Below, in pieces: positions 33,402-44,163 of a stretch of 64,000 nt of DNA. The stretch's first letter is position 1, and every line of letters starts with the position of its first letter. Origin of the DNA: Cladopsammia gracilis (lineage: Eukaryota > Cnidaria > Anthozoa > Scleractinia > Dendrophylliidae); NCBI GenBank assembly GCA_022457155.1, contig JAJGOT010000292.1:877501-941500 (forward strand), written 5' to 3'. A model generated the notes under the pieces. That model had not been told where the DNA came from, did no database searches, and worked only from the letters and a program-made list of their open reading frames with translations. The translations under genes were made by a program, and so were the position numbers.

Positions 33402-33495
33402 AGTGGTCACGGTGGTCGACTGGTTTAAAGCGCGGATTTATAACCGAAAGGCCCAGATTCGAATCTCGCTCGGGCCGTTCTTTTTTTTTTTCTTT
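33402..33495 (+). mobile_element. tRNA-derived SINE head 3 (Ile-like)
   Basis: TGGTCGACTGGTTTAAAGCGC serves as A-box region, TTATAACCG as an anticodon-like arm, and AGATTCGAATCTCGC as B-box. A run of ten or more T follows, which would end Pol III transcription. The stems contain mismatches, so a functional tRNA is unlikely. Confidence 0.55.
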
Positions 33496-33857
33496 CTTCT
33501 TCGGACTGAACATTATGAAAGTGATGTACTGTTCTTTTATTTTTTTTCGTTTGTCAAAAATCCTTACCTTTAATAAAAAAAAAATATTGAACCGTGACAG
33601 AGTGAAAACATAAGCTTACCGTAATATTGAGTTACGCTAGCATTTCAAATTCACGGGTTAGCTCTAAGGAGCCTTTGATTATCTTCTTTTTCTACTGAAA
33701 TAAAAACTAAGTGTTTAAATACAAAATAATAAGGGATACACCAAGTACATACCGGGCGCGTTGTGCGAACGCCCGCCGCCGTACGTACGACGTCATCAAC
33801 ATCCGGGATCTTTGAGGCTTTGTTTTTCGCGCGGCTACACAGCTGTCAGCTCGGTAA
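33496..33857. other. No gene seen
   Basis: T-rich and A-rich DNA, then a CG-rich patch (CCCGCCGCCGTACGTACGACG) near 33770. Confidence 0.4.
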
Positions 33858-33866
33858 ACACTTTAG

Positions 33867-35257
33867 TAGCCTGCGTGGCAGGCGCATGAAAATAAATTTG
33901 GGCGCAAGAAGAAAGGGGTGCGCGAGGGAGACACGCGAGGAGAGAAGGAGCGCCTGCCCGAGAGGCCCACGAAAATCGTTTGCCGCCCCCTATCCAATTA
34001 CTTGGCAGTGTTGCGTGATCTGTCAAAAATTTTGACAGAAAGCAGATCCGTTCTTAAACATGATGTGTTGTCTGTGCAAAACAAATTTACGAATAGGTTA
34101 TGGGCCGTGCGTTACAAAGAGGTCTGGATTTATGTCTTACAGGAATCTTTTCAAGCCGTCTGCGAGGGAAAATGGCTGTTGCGGAAAATTAATTGAAGTC
34201 TTCAGCAGATCGGGATATCTGTTGAGAAAATTAAAGAGTTTCTGACTTTGTGTGCTCTCCGTGTGGAAGAAAGTTGATTAAATTATGTGACATGTTTAGT
34301 TCCGTTTCCTCGACACTTTCAGAAGATTCCAGCGAAAACAATGTTCGCGAGACATAAGAAAAATAAGAGCCGTCTTAACTCCGGGAATTTATAGCAAGCG
34401 TCCTGCTCGTTGCTTCGCCGTGTTTGTTTTATAATACACACACTATTTCAACGGTCTGGGTCACATAACTCGTAGTTTAAAAGGAAAAATATCCTTCAGG
34501 AGCTGTAAAACAACTGAAACCGTAGGCGAAACAATTCTAAAGCCGCTGGCAACGAAAATAATTCATGAACGTTTCAAATCACGAACGCCTTCGTCATTCA
34601 GCTGTCAGGGAGATAATTCCCGCATTTCTGGGACCCCAGAACGTGTTTACTCTGATCGCGAACCCACCGTTGTATTTAGAACTGACCGAAAGAGTCGGAT
34701 AAAAATAATTCTGACCGGAAAGAAAACAATGATTCAGAACAAATCGACAAAACTAGTTTTAACCGAGCGACAAGATAGACAACAGATTTCGAGTCGCTCG
34801 ATCGCTTACGGCTTCGCCGCTCACGGGTACAGCTCCTTGTGAAGAGAAAAAAAAAATCCGCTGCCTCCCCAGGCAAACCATCAAGAAGCTTATTAAAAGG
34901 CGATTCAATTCATCCAAGACATGTTTTTCAAAACTTTATGCATTGAATGACTAATTCATTGACAATTTGTTTACACACGTATTCGCCAGAATGTCTGGGA
35001 TTCTGAGAAATATTTCATGTGCTCGCCGTTGCAAACGATCTCGTGTTTCCTTTGAGTGACAGTTTTCTCGCCCAACCCAGACCACTTATTCCATCGGGAG
35101 CCTCTCAACCAATAGGAATTTTTCGCACTCACAGAGTGCGAGCACAAACGATTTTGGGGGGCCTCTCGGGCAGGCGCTCCTTTCCTCCTCGCGTGTCTCC
35201 CTCGCGCGCCCCCCTCGCGCACCCATATTCCTTTTCATGCGCCTGCTACGCAGGCTA
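33867..35257. mobile_element. Mutator-like element, 1391 bp, with 9-bp target duplication
   Basis: The termini TAGCCTGCGTGGCAGGCGC and its imperfect inverse at 35239-35257 extend into TIRs of about 120 bp that share GAGGGAGACACGCGAGGA and GGAGCGCCTGCCCGAGAGG. The element is flanked by a perfect 9-bp direct repeat, ACACTTTAG (33858-33866 and 35258-35266). Long TIRs with a 9-bp duplication are the hallmark of Mutator-like transposons. The interior has only short frames, so it is non-autonomous. Confidence 0.85.
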
Positions 35258-35339
35258 ACACTTTAGTTGGATAATTTGTTGTGTTTAGCGGAGAATTAAA
35301 GTCGTTATTTCCCTGCAGTTTTTCGCGGTTTGCTTCTCA

Positions 35340-35545
35340 AGACAGGGATACTAGTTAAGGGATACTCAGAAGCCGCTTTAGTGGAAAAAGAAGAGCTTTC
35401 AGGGATAAAATCTTGCTTCGAGGAACTTCATATTATCAATGCAGGAGCAATGCGGGGAGATGCCTTGTTTTATTACGAATTTCAGAGCCGAAGAAGCGGA
35501 GTTTTAACGAATTTCCAAGCAGTCCAGTGCTTTAAAGGTAAAATA
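35340..35545 (+). repeat. Coding-like dispersed repeat F, copy 2
   Basis: The frame reads GYSEAALVEKEELSG, SCFEELHIINAGAMRGD and SRRSGVLTNF, with a possible donor (AAAG then GTAAAA) at about 35538. It is homologous to the minus strand at 13740-13935. The function is not recognised. Confidence 0.5.
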
Positions 35546-35599
35546 AATCACATTTTTCGATGGGAATTTATGTTGATATCAATTTTTCATTGACTTTTC

Positions 35600-36441
35600 C
35601 TTTGAGTTCTCTTAAGTTTTGGAGACATGTTTATGAAACGTTTTCAAATTTTAATTAAAAAATCGTGTTGTTATCTTGAATTTCATCGAGGACAGCTCTG
35701 CCTTGATGCGCTAGAAGTGGTACGTGTTTTGCTTTTAAACATAAATTAATAGAGATTGAATAAAATTTTTCGAAAGAAGATTGTGTTGTCCGTTTTTATG
35801 TCTTTTTTCATTCATTACATAGATTAAAAAGCGATTTTATGTAAACAAAACAAGACTTAGATTTTCTGTCTTCACTCGCGTCGCCTTATGCAAATAAGCT
35901 TATGTTTGTGTATTTCCAAATCAGTTTCTCGGGCAATTTTTGACAAACAAAAACTGTATTTTATTCGGAAAGTAGTCGTACTAGTTATTCTGGGCAGAGA
36001 AAAGTTGTTTTTGTGAACTTTTGTACGGTCTAAATGTACCGTACAGACGGTCGGGTAATACTGTTTTTGAGAATTGCTAAATTTGAAAATAGCCCGGTCG
36101 TCAATCTTAATTCTTGTGCTTCCAACCTTTCACCTTAGTTAAGTTTCACCTTAGTTAAGCTTGTTCAAAGTGCGACGCTGATAGGCTGGGCCTATCTATA
36201 TATATTACCTATTTAGGTCGACCCAAACTATTAAGTTCGACTGTTGATTCAGACGGTCGAACTTTACATGTGCCGAACCTAATTCGTGGCGAAAAGAAAT
36301 ATCATCTTACTGCTTAAAATAGGCAAATGAACTGGAAATTGTTGTTTTGATTTTAGTGTGCTTTGTGTTCTGTTATGGCAAGGAGACAGCTGAGGAGATC
36401 GTGATCGTGATATTTGGACAAAATAAAGTAACACCATAAAT
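35600..36441. other. No gene seen
   Basis: AT-rich DNA with one repeat fragment at 36255-36285 (shared with 32595-32630). Confidence 0.45.
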
Positions 36442-36576
36442 TTTCAAACACATTACGATTTCTTTATGGATATAAAGACTAATCGTGACGGTGTACGTAA
36501 AGCAAGAGAAGCATATCTTATTGAGAGAGGTCAGACCCTTGAACCTTTAGGTCTAAATAGAAGAGATGAAACATAA
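36442..36576 (+). pseudogene. C-terminal fragment of a retroelement ORF, possibly Penelope-like
   Basis: The frame reads HYDFFMDIKTNRDGVRKARE, AYLIERGQTLEPLGLNRRDE, and stops at 36574-36576. The block R-x-x-R-E-x-x-L-I-x-x-x-x-T-x-x-P-x-G-L-N matches the usual tail of GIY-YIG endonuclease domains in Penelope-like elements. About 210 bp downstream a CCTGAAGAAG...TTTCGAAAT motif resembles their 3' regions. The rest of the ORF is missing. Confidence 0.5.
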
Positions 36577-37457
36577 CATCTTTTCTCAGTTTCCATTACT
36601 TATATTTACTGTGGTGTTGTGTTGCATGTTTTTCTTACCTCTATATTGCTTAGTTATTTACGGTTATTTACATTTACTTTGTCACTTCAGTTTATGCTGT
36701 CATAGTATCATATTTAATCCCCCCGCCCCCTTTCAAATTTAAATTGTAACGTTTTTTTGCCTTACGAGTTATTATCTGTAAGACCCTGAAGAAGAAAGGC
36801 TGTACCTTTCGAAATATTGGATTTTTTTACAAATATAGTCGTTTCCGTACCGTTTATCAGCCTTGCTTTTTATATCAAATCGTTTTATTATTTTGTAGCT
36901 GATTAGATCCTTTACTACAGGATCCGGTGCTTCTATCTCGTTACGGTGGTCTTTGCATATACAGTTATTTGTTTCCTAGCGTACGTAGCCCTTTATGCTC
37001 TCTTGCCCCAGGAAACCACTGCTACGCATGCAGGCTAAGCGTTCCCAGGATGTCCCATCGGCTGAATTATTCATCAGACTAATGTGGGTGGCAATTAATC
37101 CAAGTATTGATTATTTTACTATACTCCAATGATAAAAATGTACAAAATGATGAACAAAATAATTTAGAAACCTAACACTAATTGCCTTGGTTTACGGATG
37201 ACCGTTTTTATAAAATACACGCGCCGTGTTAAAAGTCAACGTTGAATGAAAACTAACGCTCGCATTTAAGAAAGCACCTATGAACACAACGTATGCCCAC
37301 TTACAAGATACAAAACTGAAAACCCAACGAAATGGAAATGTTGTGGATTCGAGAGCGGGGTTGGTGTTTGTCCAAATAACGTTTTAAAAACAGTACAGAT
37401 AAAGCTAACGGGGTAAATTCCAGCCAAGTTTTCGGTTAACAAGTTCGAGTTAACGGG
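36577..37457. other. No gene seen apart from retroelement 3' tail
   Basis: 36780-36860 holds the CCTGAAGAAG-type motif noted for the upstream remnant. The rest is AT-rich with no exon. Confidence 0.4.
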
Positions 37458-37952
37458 CTACTCTATTGGTAAGCCATCCTCTTTTAACTTATTTATCGTG
37501 GATTCAGTTACTGACAATTTGTCAACCACAATGCTACTGGGGGGTTGTAAATTAGTCCAAGATGGTATGCTGTTGACACAAGTCACGCTCGGGCAAAAGT
37601 AAAACATAGTTTCGGTGACAAAATTTTGACCGCATGGGACGTACAACCCTTAAATACTAATTGTTAACTCTCCCTCATTTTGCAAATTTCTGCAGGCTCG
37701 ACATCTTGGGACAATTCCCCTTTTCTTTTCCTTTTTTTCCAAAGTCCAAATTTTGGCGTTCTGGTTTCTGGCGTCTTTTCTCAAGAGATCTTCTACTATT
37801 TCTTTCCTGGATCTGGGCGGGGTTGTATTTTTATAAAGGAGATACTCCGGGATAACCGTTGGTGTGTTACCCAACACTAACAAGACTTCGCCGTTGGTTA
37901 GGGAGAGCTGTTGTAGAAGACGACTGTCTGGCACTTTACAAACATTTAGCAT
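37458..37952 (-). pseudogene. Cysteine-rich ORF broken by one in-frame stop
   Basis: The minus-strand frame runs from an ATG at 37952 (MLNVCKVPDSRLLQQLSL, NGEVLLVLGNTPTVIPEYLL) to a TAA at 37650-37652. It continues in the same frame (GLYVPCGQNFVTETMFYFC, PSWTNLQPPSSIVV) to a stop before 37458. Read through, it is about 165 residues with cysteines spaced C-x2-C ... C ... C-x4-C, as in a small zinc-binding fold. I do not recognise the family. The in-frame stop and the lack of splice sites around it suggest a dead gene, possibly transposon-derived. Confidence 0.5.
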
Positions 37953-38805
37953 TACCCATATGATGTGTTAACATAGTTTTTTACCAGAATTTTTTGAAAA
38001 ATCTTCACATTCACACGAGGGAGTATTTCCAATTTGCACTTTGTAACCGGAATTTTCACTCTTAGAATTCACTACAACAAAAATGTTCGTTTGAGAGACG
38101 ACTGTGAAAAACTTGATTTAGTTTTAATTGTCTCCTTCTCTTGTTTTGCCTTCTGAAGCCTCTGTAAAAATAGTCTGCTTCGTACTGGCCTGCAACGACC
38201 ACCTCTTGCCTCGTCAGACCTCCTAGACTCAACACTGGCGTTGTGCCGATCGTACGGGTTAGGACTAGACATCGGGTTGGTAAAGTCACCAGCCCTATCC
38301 TCGTCTCTTAGCCAGTCTTCTCGAATAAGGTCCTCTCAGAGGCGATAAAGAAAAGAATTCCTAAAACGATCGTTTTTTTTTTGCCTTCCTCAGGTTATAA
38401 TCAACGGACCTGGTAGGAGGTATACAACTAATAAGTCTACTAGTGTTGTTTTTACATACTGATTCAAATACACTGTGCGTGGCATAAATTTGTTCTCCGC
38501 TCACATAATGGATAGTATGTTTTGTTAACATATCCGTTGAATAGCGGTTTATCAGTTGGATAGCGTTATCCAGCCTTCGAACATCCGGGGCCTGGTCGTT
38601 AAGAGGAACGGTTTTTTTTTTTTTTTTTTTTTTTTTTGCCTTGTTTTCCTAACTGATATGTCTTGTCATGTTTTGCAATTGGTATAGGATTTCATGGAGC
38701 CGAAACCAATTGTGGAATTGCACGCATTTTGGGCATCCTACTGATGAACAGTTACGAAATTCAGATATATTTAGTAGCCACATTTATTTGCGGTCTGTCC
38801 CCTTT
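37953..38805. other. No supported gene; poly-T tract
   Basis: Overlapping minus-strand frames at 38062-38289 are short and compete with one another, so no exon is called. A T homopolymer of about 27 bases lies at 38611-38637. Confidence 0.4.
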
Positions 38806-39776
38806 GTATATGTAATCGCATGGGCCCGAGTAAAATTAAGGATTAATATCACGCGTGTTTTCAGAAGCTGTAGAAATTGCCCGAGTCGCGAAGCGACGAG
38901 GGCAATTTCTACAGCTTCTGAAAACACAAGTGATATTAATCCTTTATTTTACGAGGGAACATGCGATTACTTGTTTATAATATGAGGGCAAAATTATAGG
39001 GAAACGTTTCAGACTTTTTAAGAGTCACTCAGACTTGAAACCAACCGAAGTGAAAATACTCTCTCGCAAGCTGACAAGAAAAACTTTTCAACTCACTGTG
39101 GTTAAATAAATTTCTATTCGGTCAAAGATACATTTGTCTGTTATGTACATCTAGAAAACATAGACACTTTACGACAAAAACAAAGCAAGTTTTATTTACA
39201 TGTAAGCGTACCTGTGTTTTGAAGTTTTTGCCGCTTTGATAACAACAACAAATGGCGAGAGTTCATACTTGCTTGCACGTTTGGCGATTTAATTGCTTTC
39301 TTTCACGTCTTTTAGCCTTATTCGTTCTCCTGTTAAACGTATATTTTCCCTTTCAGCAAAATATTACAAACTTCCTTTCTTTAGGTCCGCAGAAATCCGC
39401 ATTTTTTCAATGAAGTGATGGAACTTCAAAACCGGCTTTTGTCGCCATGAATGAATTTCTTCTCGATCTTCAACATCGCAGACTGGCCTGCAGGCGTCTA
39501 GTTAATCCAAGATTTGACACAAATAATCGCTTCCTGTTTGGCGTAAAATGCTGTAATTCACCTGAAGAATTCCTTTCTTAGGTATCTTCCAATTTCATTC
39601 CTTTTTAAAAACAAAATCTGCGGCAAAACTGATGCGAGCGCTCCGTTTGTAAATTTTCTTCAAAATCCCGCCAATCCAACTGAATGCAACGAGAACGAAG
39701 CGCTCAACCAATCACGAGTGAGAAATTTTGATGCTCGACCAATCAGCATTCAGTAATTTTGCCCTCTATATTATAA
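38806..39776. mobile_element. Foldback plus TIR element family E, copy 2
   Basis: The foldback 38812-38970 is followed by a body from TTATAATATGAGGGCAAAAT to its inverse at 39754-39776. It matches 12812-13723 throughout, but the foldback loop keeps extra bases (CCCGAGTCGCGAAGCGACG) that copy 1 has lost. Confidence 0.8.
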
Positions 39777-39846
39777 GAATACTAATAGAAGCGGTACAGT
39801 CGAACGTTCCAAGAGGCATTCCTGGGGAGAGATAGCAAAAAGGGCT

Positions 39847-39880
39847 AGGTACGTACGGTTAGTGCTAACCGTACGTACCT
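39847..39880. repeat. 34-bp palindrome
   Basis: AGGTACGTACGGTTAG and its exact reverse complement are separated by two bases. It can form a 16-bp stem. Its role is unknown. Confidence 0.85.
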
Positions 39881-40059
39881 TAGAGGGCGAGTTACCTGTC
39901 TAGACGAAACACCTTTGTAAGGAATTCTTCGTGAGTAGCGCTTGGTGATAATTAGTTTTTCACCCACAACCCGCGACAATTTACCCAGTTTCGTTGACGT
40001 GGAAAAATGCCGAAATTAGAAAAAAATCGTCGAACAGTTGATCATGGAGGAGTTCTACG

Positions 40060-40850
40060 AGGATAATTTATCCCCTCTTATTGAATTGTACAATACAAAC
40101 GAATTTCATTTTGCTGTGCGTCTGTTTGTTAATTTACCCCCTCTTATTGAATTGTAAAAAAAGAAATGAATTTCATTTTGCTGTGCGTCTGTTCGTTAAT
40201 TTATCCCCTCTTATTGAATTGTATAAAACAAATGAATTTCATTTTGCTGTGCGTCTGTTCGTTAATTTATCCCCTCTTATTGAATTGTACAATACAAATG
40301 AATTTCATTTTGCTGTGCGTCTGTTCGTTAATTTATCCCCTTTTATTGAATTGTACAATACAAACGAATTTCATTTTGCTGTGCGTCTGTTCGTTAATTT
40401 ACCCCCTCTTATTGAATTGTAAAAAAAGAAATGAATTTCATTTTGCTGTGCGTCTGTTCGTTAATTTATCCCCTCTTATTGAATTGTATAAAACAAATGA
40501 ATTTCATTTTGCTGTGCGTCTGTTCGTTAATTTATCCCCTCTTATTGAATTGTACAATACAAATGAATTTCATTTTGCTGTGCGTCTGTTCGTTAATTTA
40601 TCCCCTTTTATTGAATTGTACAATACAAACGAATTTCATTTTGCTGTGCGTCTGTTCGTTAATTTACCCCCTCTTATTGAATTGTAAAAAAAGAAATGAA
40701 TTTCATTTTGCTGTGCGTCTGTTCGTTAATTTATCCCCTCTTATTGAATTGTATAAAACAAATGAATTTTATTTTGCTGTGCGTCTGTTCGTTAATTTAT
40801 TCCCTCTTATTGAATTGTGTAAAACAAATGAATTTCGTTTTGTTGTGGGT
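40060..40850. repeat. 66-bp tandem array with a 4-unit higher-order period
   Basis: About 12 units share TTCATTTTGCTGTGCGTCTG and TATCCCCTCTTATTGAATTG. The junction between units is of four kinds (GTAAAAAAAG, GTATAAAAC, GTACAATACAAATG, GTACAATACAAACG), which recur in the same order. The rare AAAAAAAG type recurs every 265 bp (near 40156, 40421 and 40686). The open frames are repeat by-products. Confidence 0.9.
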
Positions 40851-41029
40851 CTGTTCAGTTTATTTCACAAAAGACGTCAAAATGTGGTAACATCGCCTGC
40901 GGTTCCTTCGCCACTTTTTTGTTCTTATCATATTTTGACGTCATGTCAGTGTTTTTCTATAACTGAAGACGCATGGCAAAATGGAATCTGTTTGTTAAAT
41001 AACAACTACAAACAGCCATTTTTTAAGTG

Positions 41030-41337
41030 AATCTATGGTAGTCGAGACATTACACTGCACCATCAATCGAAATTATCGACATTCTACAAAATTTAATGAC
41101 AACAGCCACCCGAGACACCATAAGTTTTCTTTTTCTGTGAACTGTACATTAATTTATCTGGCAAGGAAAAAATCTGTCTGCCTTTTTAAGAGTTCAATTC
41201 ATCAAACGGCTTTCATAAAGTGATAAAAATTGAATAAGCAATTCTGAAAAGAAACTGGAAAAAAATAACAAGTTATCAGAACAAACGTGTTTCCTCAGAG
41301 TATAGAGGCAGGCCTGTCATTCGTTCTGTTAATGAAT
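41030..41337. other. No gene seen
   Basis: AT-rich sequence between a tandem array and a foldback element. Confidence 0.4.
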
Positions 41338-41990
41338 GTTTAAGTGGCTATAACCCTTAAATAGATATTTTCAGAATCAACTCTACGCACATTGAATAGT
41401 TAAATGATGAAATATTTCTTGTTTTGAACGTCGCGTTATTGAGTTATAGAGATTTGAATTTACAAAATACTAATTAGATGACGTCAACCCGGGAATCATT
41501 TATTATACAACTACTTGTTTTCACCTCGAAGTAATATTTTTACGAATAAATTGACTATCCAGAGTTTATTTTTAGTATTTATCAACTAATTACCCTCAAG
41601 CTGTAAACTGCGCATTGTAAATAAGCCATTTGCACGATGACGTCATTTGACTACTACTACCAGAATTCATTTCGTTTTTCCTTTCTTATTTAAATTTTGT
41701 TATCCCAGTGCGGTTTAAATAACAATAGCCCTAATTTGCACTACAAAACAAAAAACTGAAGGATTCTGGTAGTAGTAGTCAAATGACGTCATCGTGCAAA
41801 TGGCCTATTGGCGTAGAAATAATGGCAAAGTCATTGGTTGATGTCATCTAATTAGCATTTTGTAAATTCAAATCTGGTATGAACTCAATAAATGGACGTT
41901 CAAAACAAGAAATATTTCACCATTTAACTTTTCCATGTACGTAGAGTCGATTTTGATAATATTTATTTAAGGGTTATAGGCACTTTAACT
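41338..41990. mobile_element. Large foldback element with ~150-bp arms
   Basis: The left arm (from 41338, TAAGTGGCTATAACCCTTAA) and the right arm (ending TTAAGGGTTATAGGCACTTT) share ATTTCTTGTTTTGAACGT and TTTGAATTTACAAAAT with several mismatches. A second MITE sits in the loop. Confidence 0.8.
41634..41805. mobile_element. Nested 172-bp MITE with TA target site
   Basis: The arms carry CCATTTGCACGATGACGTCA and TTGACTACTACTACCAGAAT with their exact inverses on the right. TA flanks each end (41632-41633 and 41806-41807), as for Tc1/mariner-type insertions. The arms are almost identical, so the insertion is younger than the host foldback. Confidence 0.8.
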
Positions 41991-43344
41991 GTTTTGAGAT
42001 ACTGCTGAACAACGAAACATAAAAGAAAAAACCTCTGAGTGGATAATGATCGTTGGACAAAATTACAGTAGCTGCAGAATTTACACGAGGAGCTCGTTGA
42101 TTGTTACCTTGTTGATTGTCAACAGGATAACGTTAAAATATACAATTTTACACGCAGACACGACAATACCATACTGACTTCATATAAAATAAGACTAGAG
42201 ATTTTAAAGAAAACTATAGAGTGCTGAAACATCTAGATATTAAGGTATTTTGAACAATTTTACTTCATTATTTCCGCTGTGCGGTCCATATTCTACCTTT
42301 ATACTTTTCGTCCTTTTCTGTGCCTTAGTCATCAGTCGCCTTATTAACACGGTTCCGCTCAGGTATTTCCGCGCCTCTAGATTTTTGCAATTTTCTATGG
42401 GAGGTATCCACCGTAGAGAACCCCCTGGGGGCTCCGGCATCTTTCGGCGAACATTAAAGAACCCCTGGGGGCTAACATTAAAGAACCCCTCTCTCTTTGA
42501 AAAACCCTACACTATTACCTGAAACGACTGAAAAAAATATATATATTACTGACCCAGGACTGGCAAGTGATTCTAATAAACTGGCTCCTAATATTCAGTT
42601 TAATTATTCAGAATTATTTTGTCCAATGATTAGAGGCACTGTCAACTAGCAGGGGCGTATCTGCCTTTACGCGAAGTACGCAAGTGGGTACCAGAATTTC
42701 CCTGAATATACTTTTTTACATTCTATAAGAAAAGCAAAGGACGAAGTCGTGTAACTTTTATACCCGTTATGATGTTTTTCTATCGTGTATTTTGTGCTCA
42801 CGGAGCAATGCGCTGGTCATACAGAGAATTACAGTGTAATACATATACTGCCTTACGGAAAATATTCACTGAATGCGATGTCTATAATAGTGAAGAAGTA
42901 ATTGAAACAAAAAGTTTTCTGAAAACCCGTGTTCCAGTGTAATGAATGACGCAATATAAATTAAAAATTTTGGTTTTCTGTTTGAGAATTAAGCGAAACT
43001 GCAGAGTTTATACTGATCTTGACTGCACAAACGCTTTTTAGTCTCAGGAATGCAGAATTGCGTTTTAGAGGGTACTAAAGAACCAGTAACATGAAAAATA
43101 GTTTTCCGGGCGGGAAATTCCAGGCCACCTCATAGAAACTCGCGCCTTCAGCGTGAAACTTGGCATGAGTTAACGAAAACCCTTCTGTCTCAATCTCTTC
43201 TCCTTGCCTTAAGGATCAGTTTGCCGTTTTTATCTATTATGTCAAGATTTTTACTGATTTTTTTTTACTGATTTTTACTTTGGTACGCCCCCGGCTAGTG
43301 TCAAGACCTGGGAATCAGTAAACCATTATCAGGAGCCATTATCG
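41991..43344. other. No supported gene; repeat fragments
   Basis: A segment near 42560-42650 (AATAAACTGG, TTCAGAATTATTTT, CAATGATTAGAGGCACTGTC) recurs at 43525-43600. No coding exon is seen. Confidence 0.45.
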
Positions 43345-43620
43345 ATGGCTTTTTTAATTTTAATTTTTTTCTTTTTCTTTTTTATTCACCCATTTTACCT
43401 AAGTTTGGTGCAATGTCCCCCTGGCTGCAATGTCGTCTCTATAGGCGCCGCGATAATAAATACCGAAAAGACCCTGGGACGAGGTTGTTCAGTAGACACA
43501 AGATGGTGCTGCGTTGTGAAGTCAGACCCTAATAAACTGGATCCCATTATTTAGGTAAATGATTCAGAATTATTTTACCAATGATTAGAGGTACTGTCAA
43601 CTTGTGACAAGACCTGGGAA
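43345..43620 (+). repeat. Decayed copy of the module gene's 5' region
   Basis: A hydrophobic leader-like frame at 43345 (AFLILIFFFFFFIHPFYLSL) is followed by the conserved linker DNA (GAAAAGACCCTGGGACGAGG at 43468) but no intact module. It is probably a partial duplicate of the unit at 43638. Confidence 0.4.
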
Positions 43621-43637
43621 TCTATACACTGTTATCG

Positions 43638-43937
43638 ATGGCTTCATGTTTTTTAGCTTTCAATTTTCTTTTAATTTTCTTTTTAATTTTTGCTTTTGTT
43701 CATTCATCCCACGATAATGAAAACCGAGAAGACACTGGGGACGAGGGTGCTCTCAGTAGACACAAGATGGCGTTGTCCGGAAAGAAAATTTGTGAGGTGA
43801 TTGGAAATGTGTCGTGGGGTAGCAATGACTTGGAACCTGGAGCGATAACACTTTATAAGTACCCATGGGGCCACTACTACTTTATTGAAGTCAGTAAAAC
43901 AACAGCAGCAGCAGCACGGCCAGCACTGTCAACACTG
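43638..43937 (+). CDS. Exon-like ORF: signal-peptide-like leader plus one copy of the small module
   Basis: An ATG at 43638 opens MASCFLAFNFLLIFFLIFAF, a strongly hydrophobic stretch that would serve as a signal peptide or anchor, then HSSHDNENRED and SRHKMALSGKKICEV. One module follows (VIGNVSWGSNDLEPG, ITLYKYPWGHYYF, EVSKTT), aligned with the two modules at 2561-2929. A donor (CTG then GTATGTCAATCAATC) follows 43937 and matches the donor after 2929, with homologous intron sequence behind it. This suggests two paralogous gene fragments on one contig, with secreted or membrane-anchored products. The function is not recognised. A repeat-family origin cannot be excluded. Confidence 0.45.
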
Positions 43938-44163
43938 GTATGTCAATCAATCAATGATTTTTATGCCTGAGCATGTAATCAGTGTTTTAACCCTTTAACT
44001 CGCAATCGTACATATATGTACGAAAAACACAAGTACTGTGATTTGAAACTCTGCAGCTTTCACATATCTGGACAAGTGATAGTAATGATCACTTGTTAGG
44101 ACAAAGCGATAAGTTTCATAGCTTTATAAACACCCAACTACTTTAATAGATAATAATAATAAT

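Noticed and set aside
32991..33476. Two functional tRNA genes
   Set aside because: Promoter boxes are good but acceptor and T stems do not pair properly; SINE heads fit better.
38062..38289. Basic minus-strand frame as a coding exon
   Set aside because: Two overlapping frames are equally open and neither shows a motif or splice context.
40081..41030. 113-199-codon frames rich in FHFAVRLFVNL and NFILLCVC
   Set aside because: Produced by the 66-bp tandem array; the 265-bp higher-order period is not a multiple of three, so no frame is maintained.
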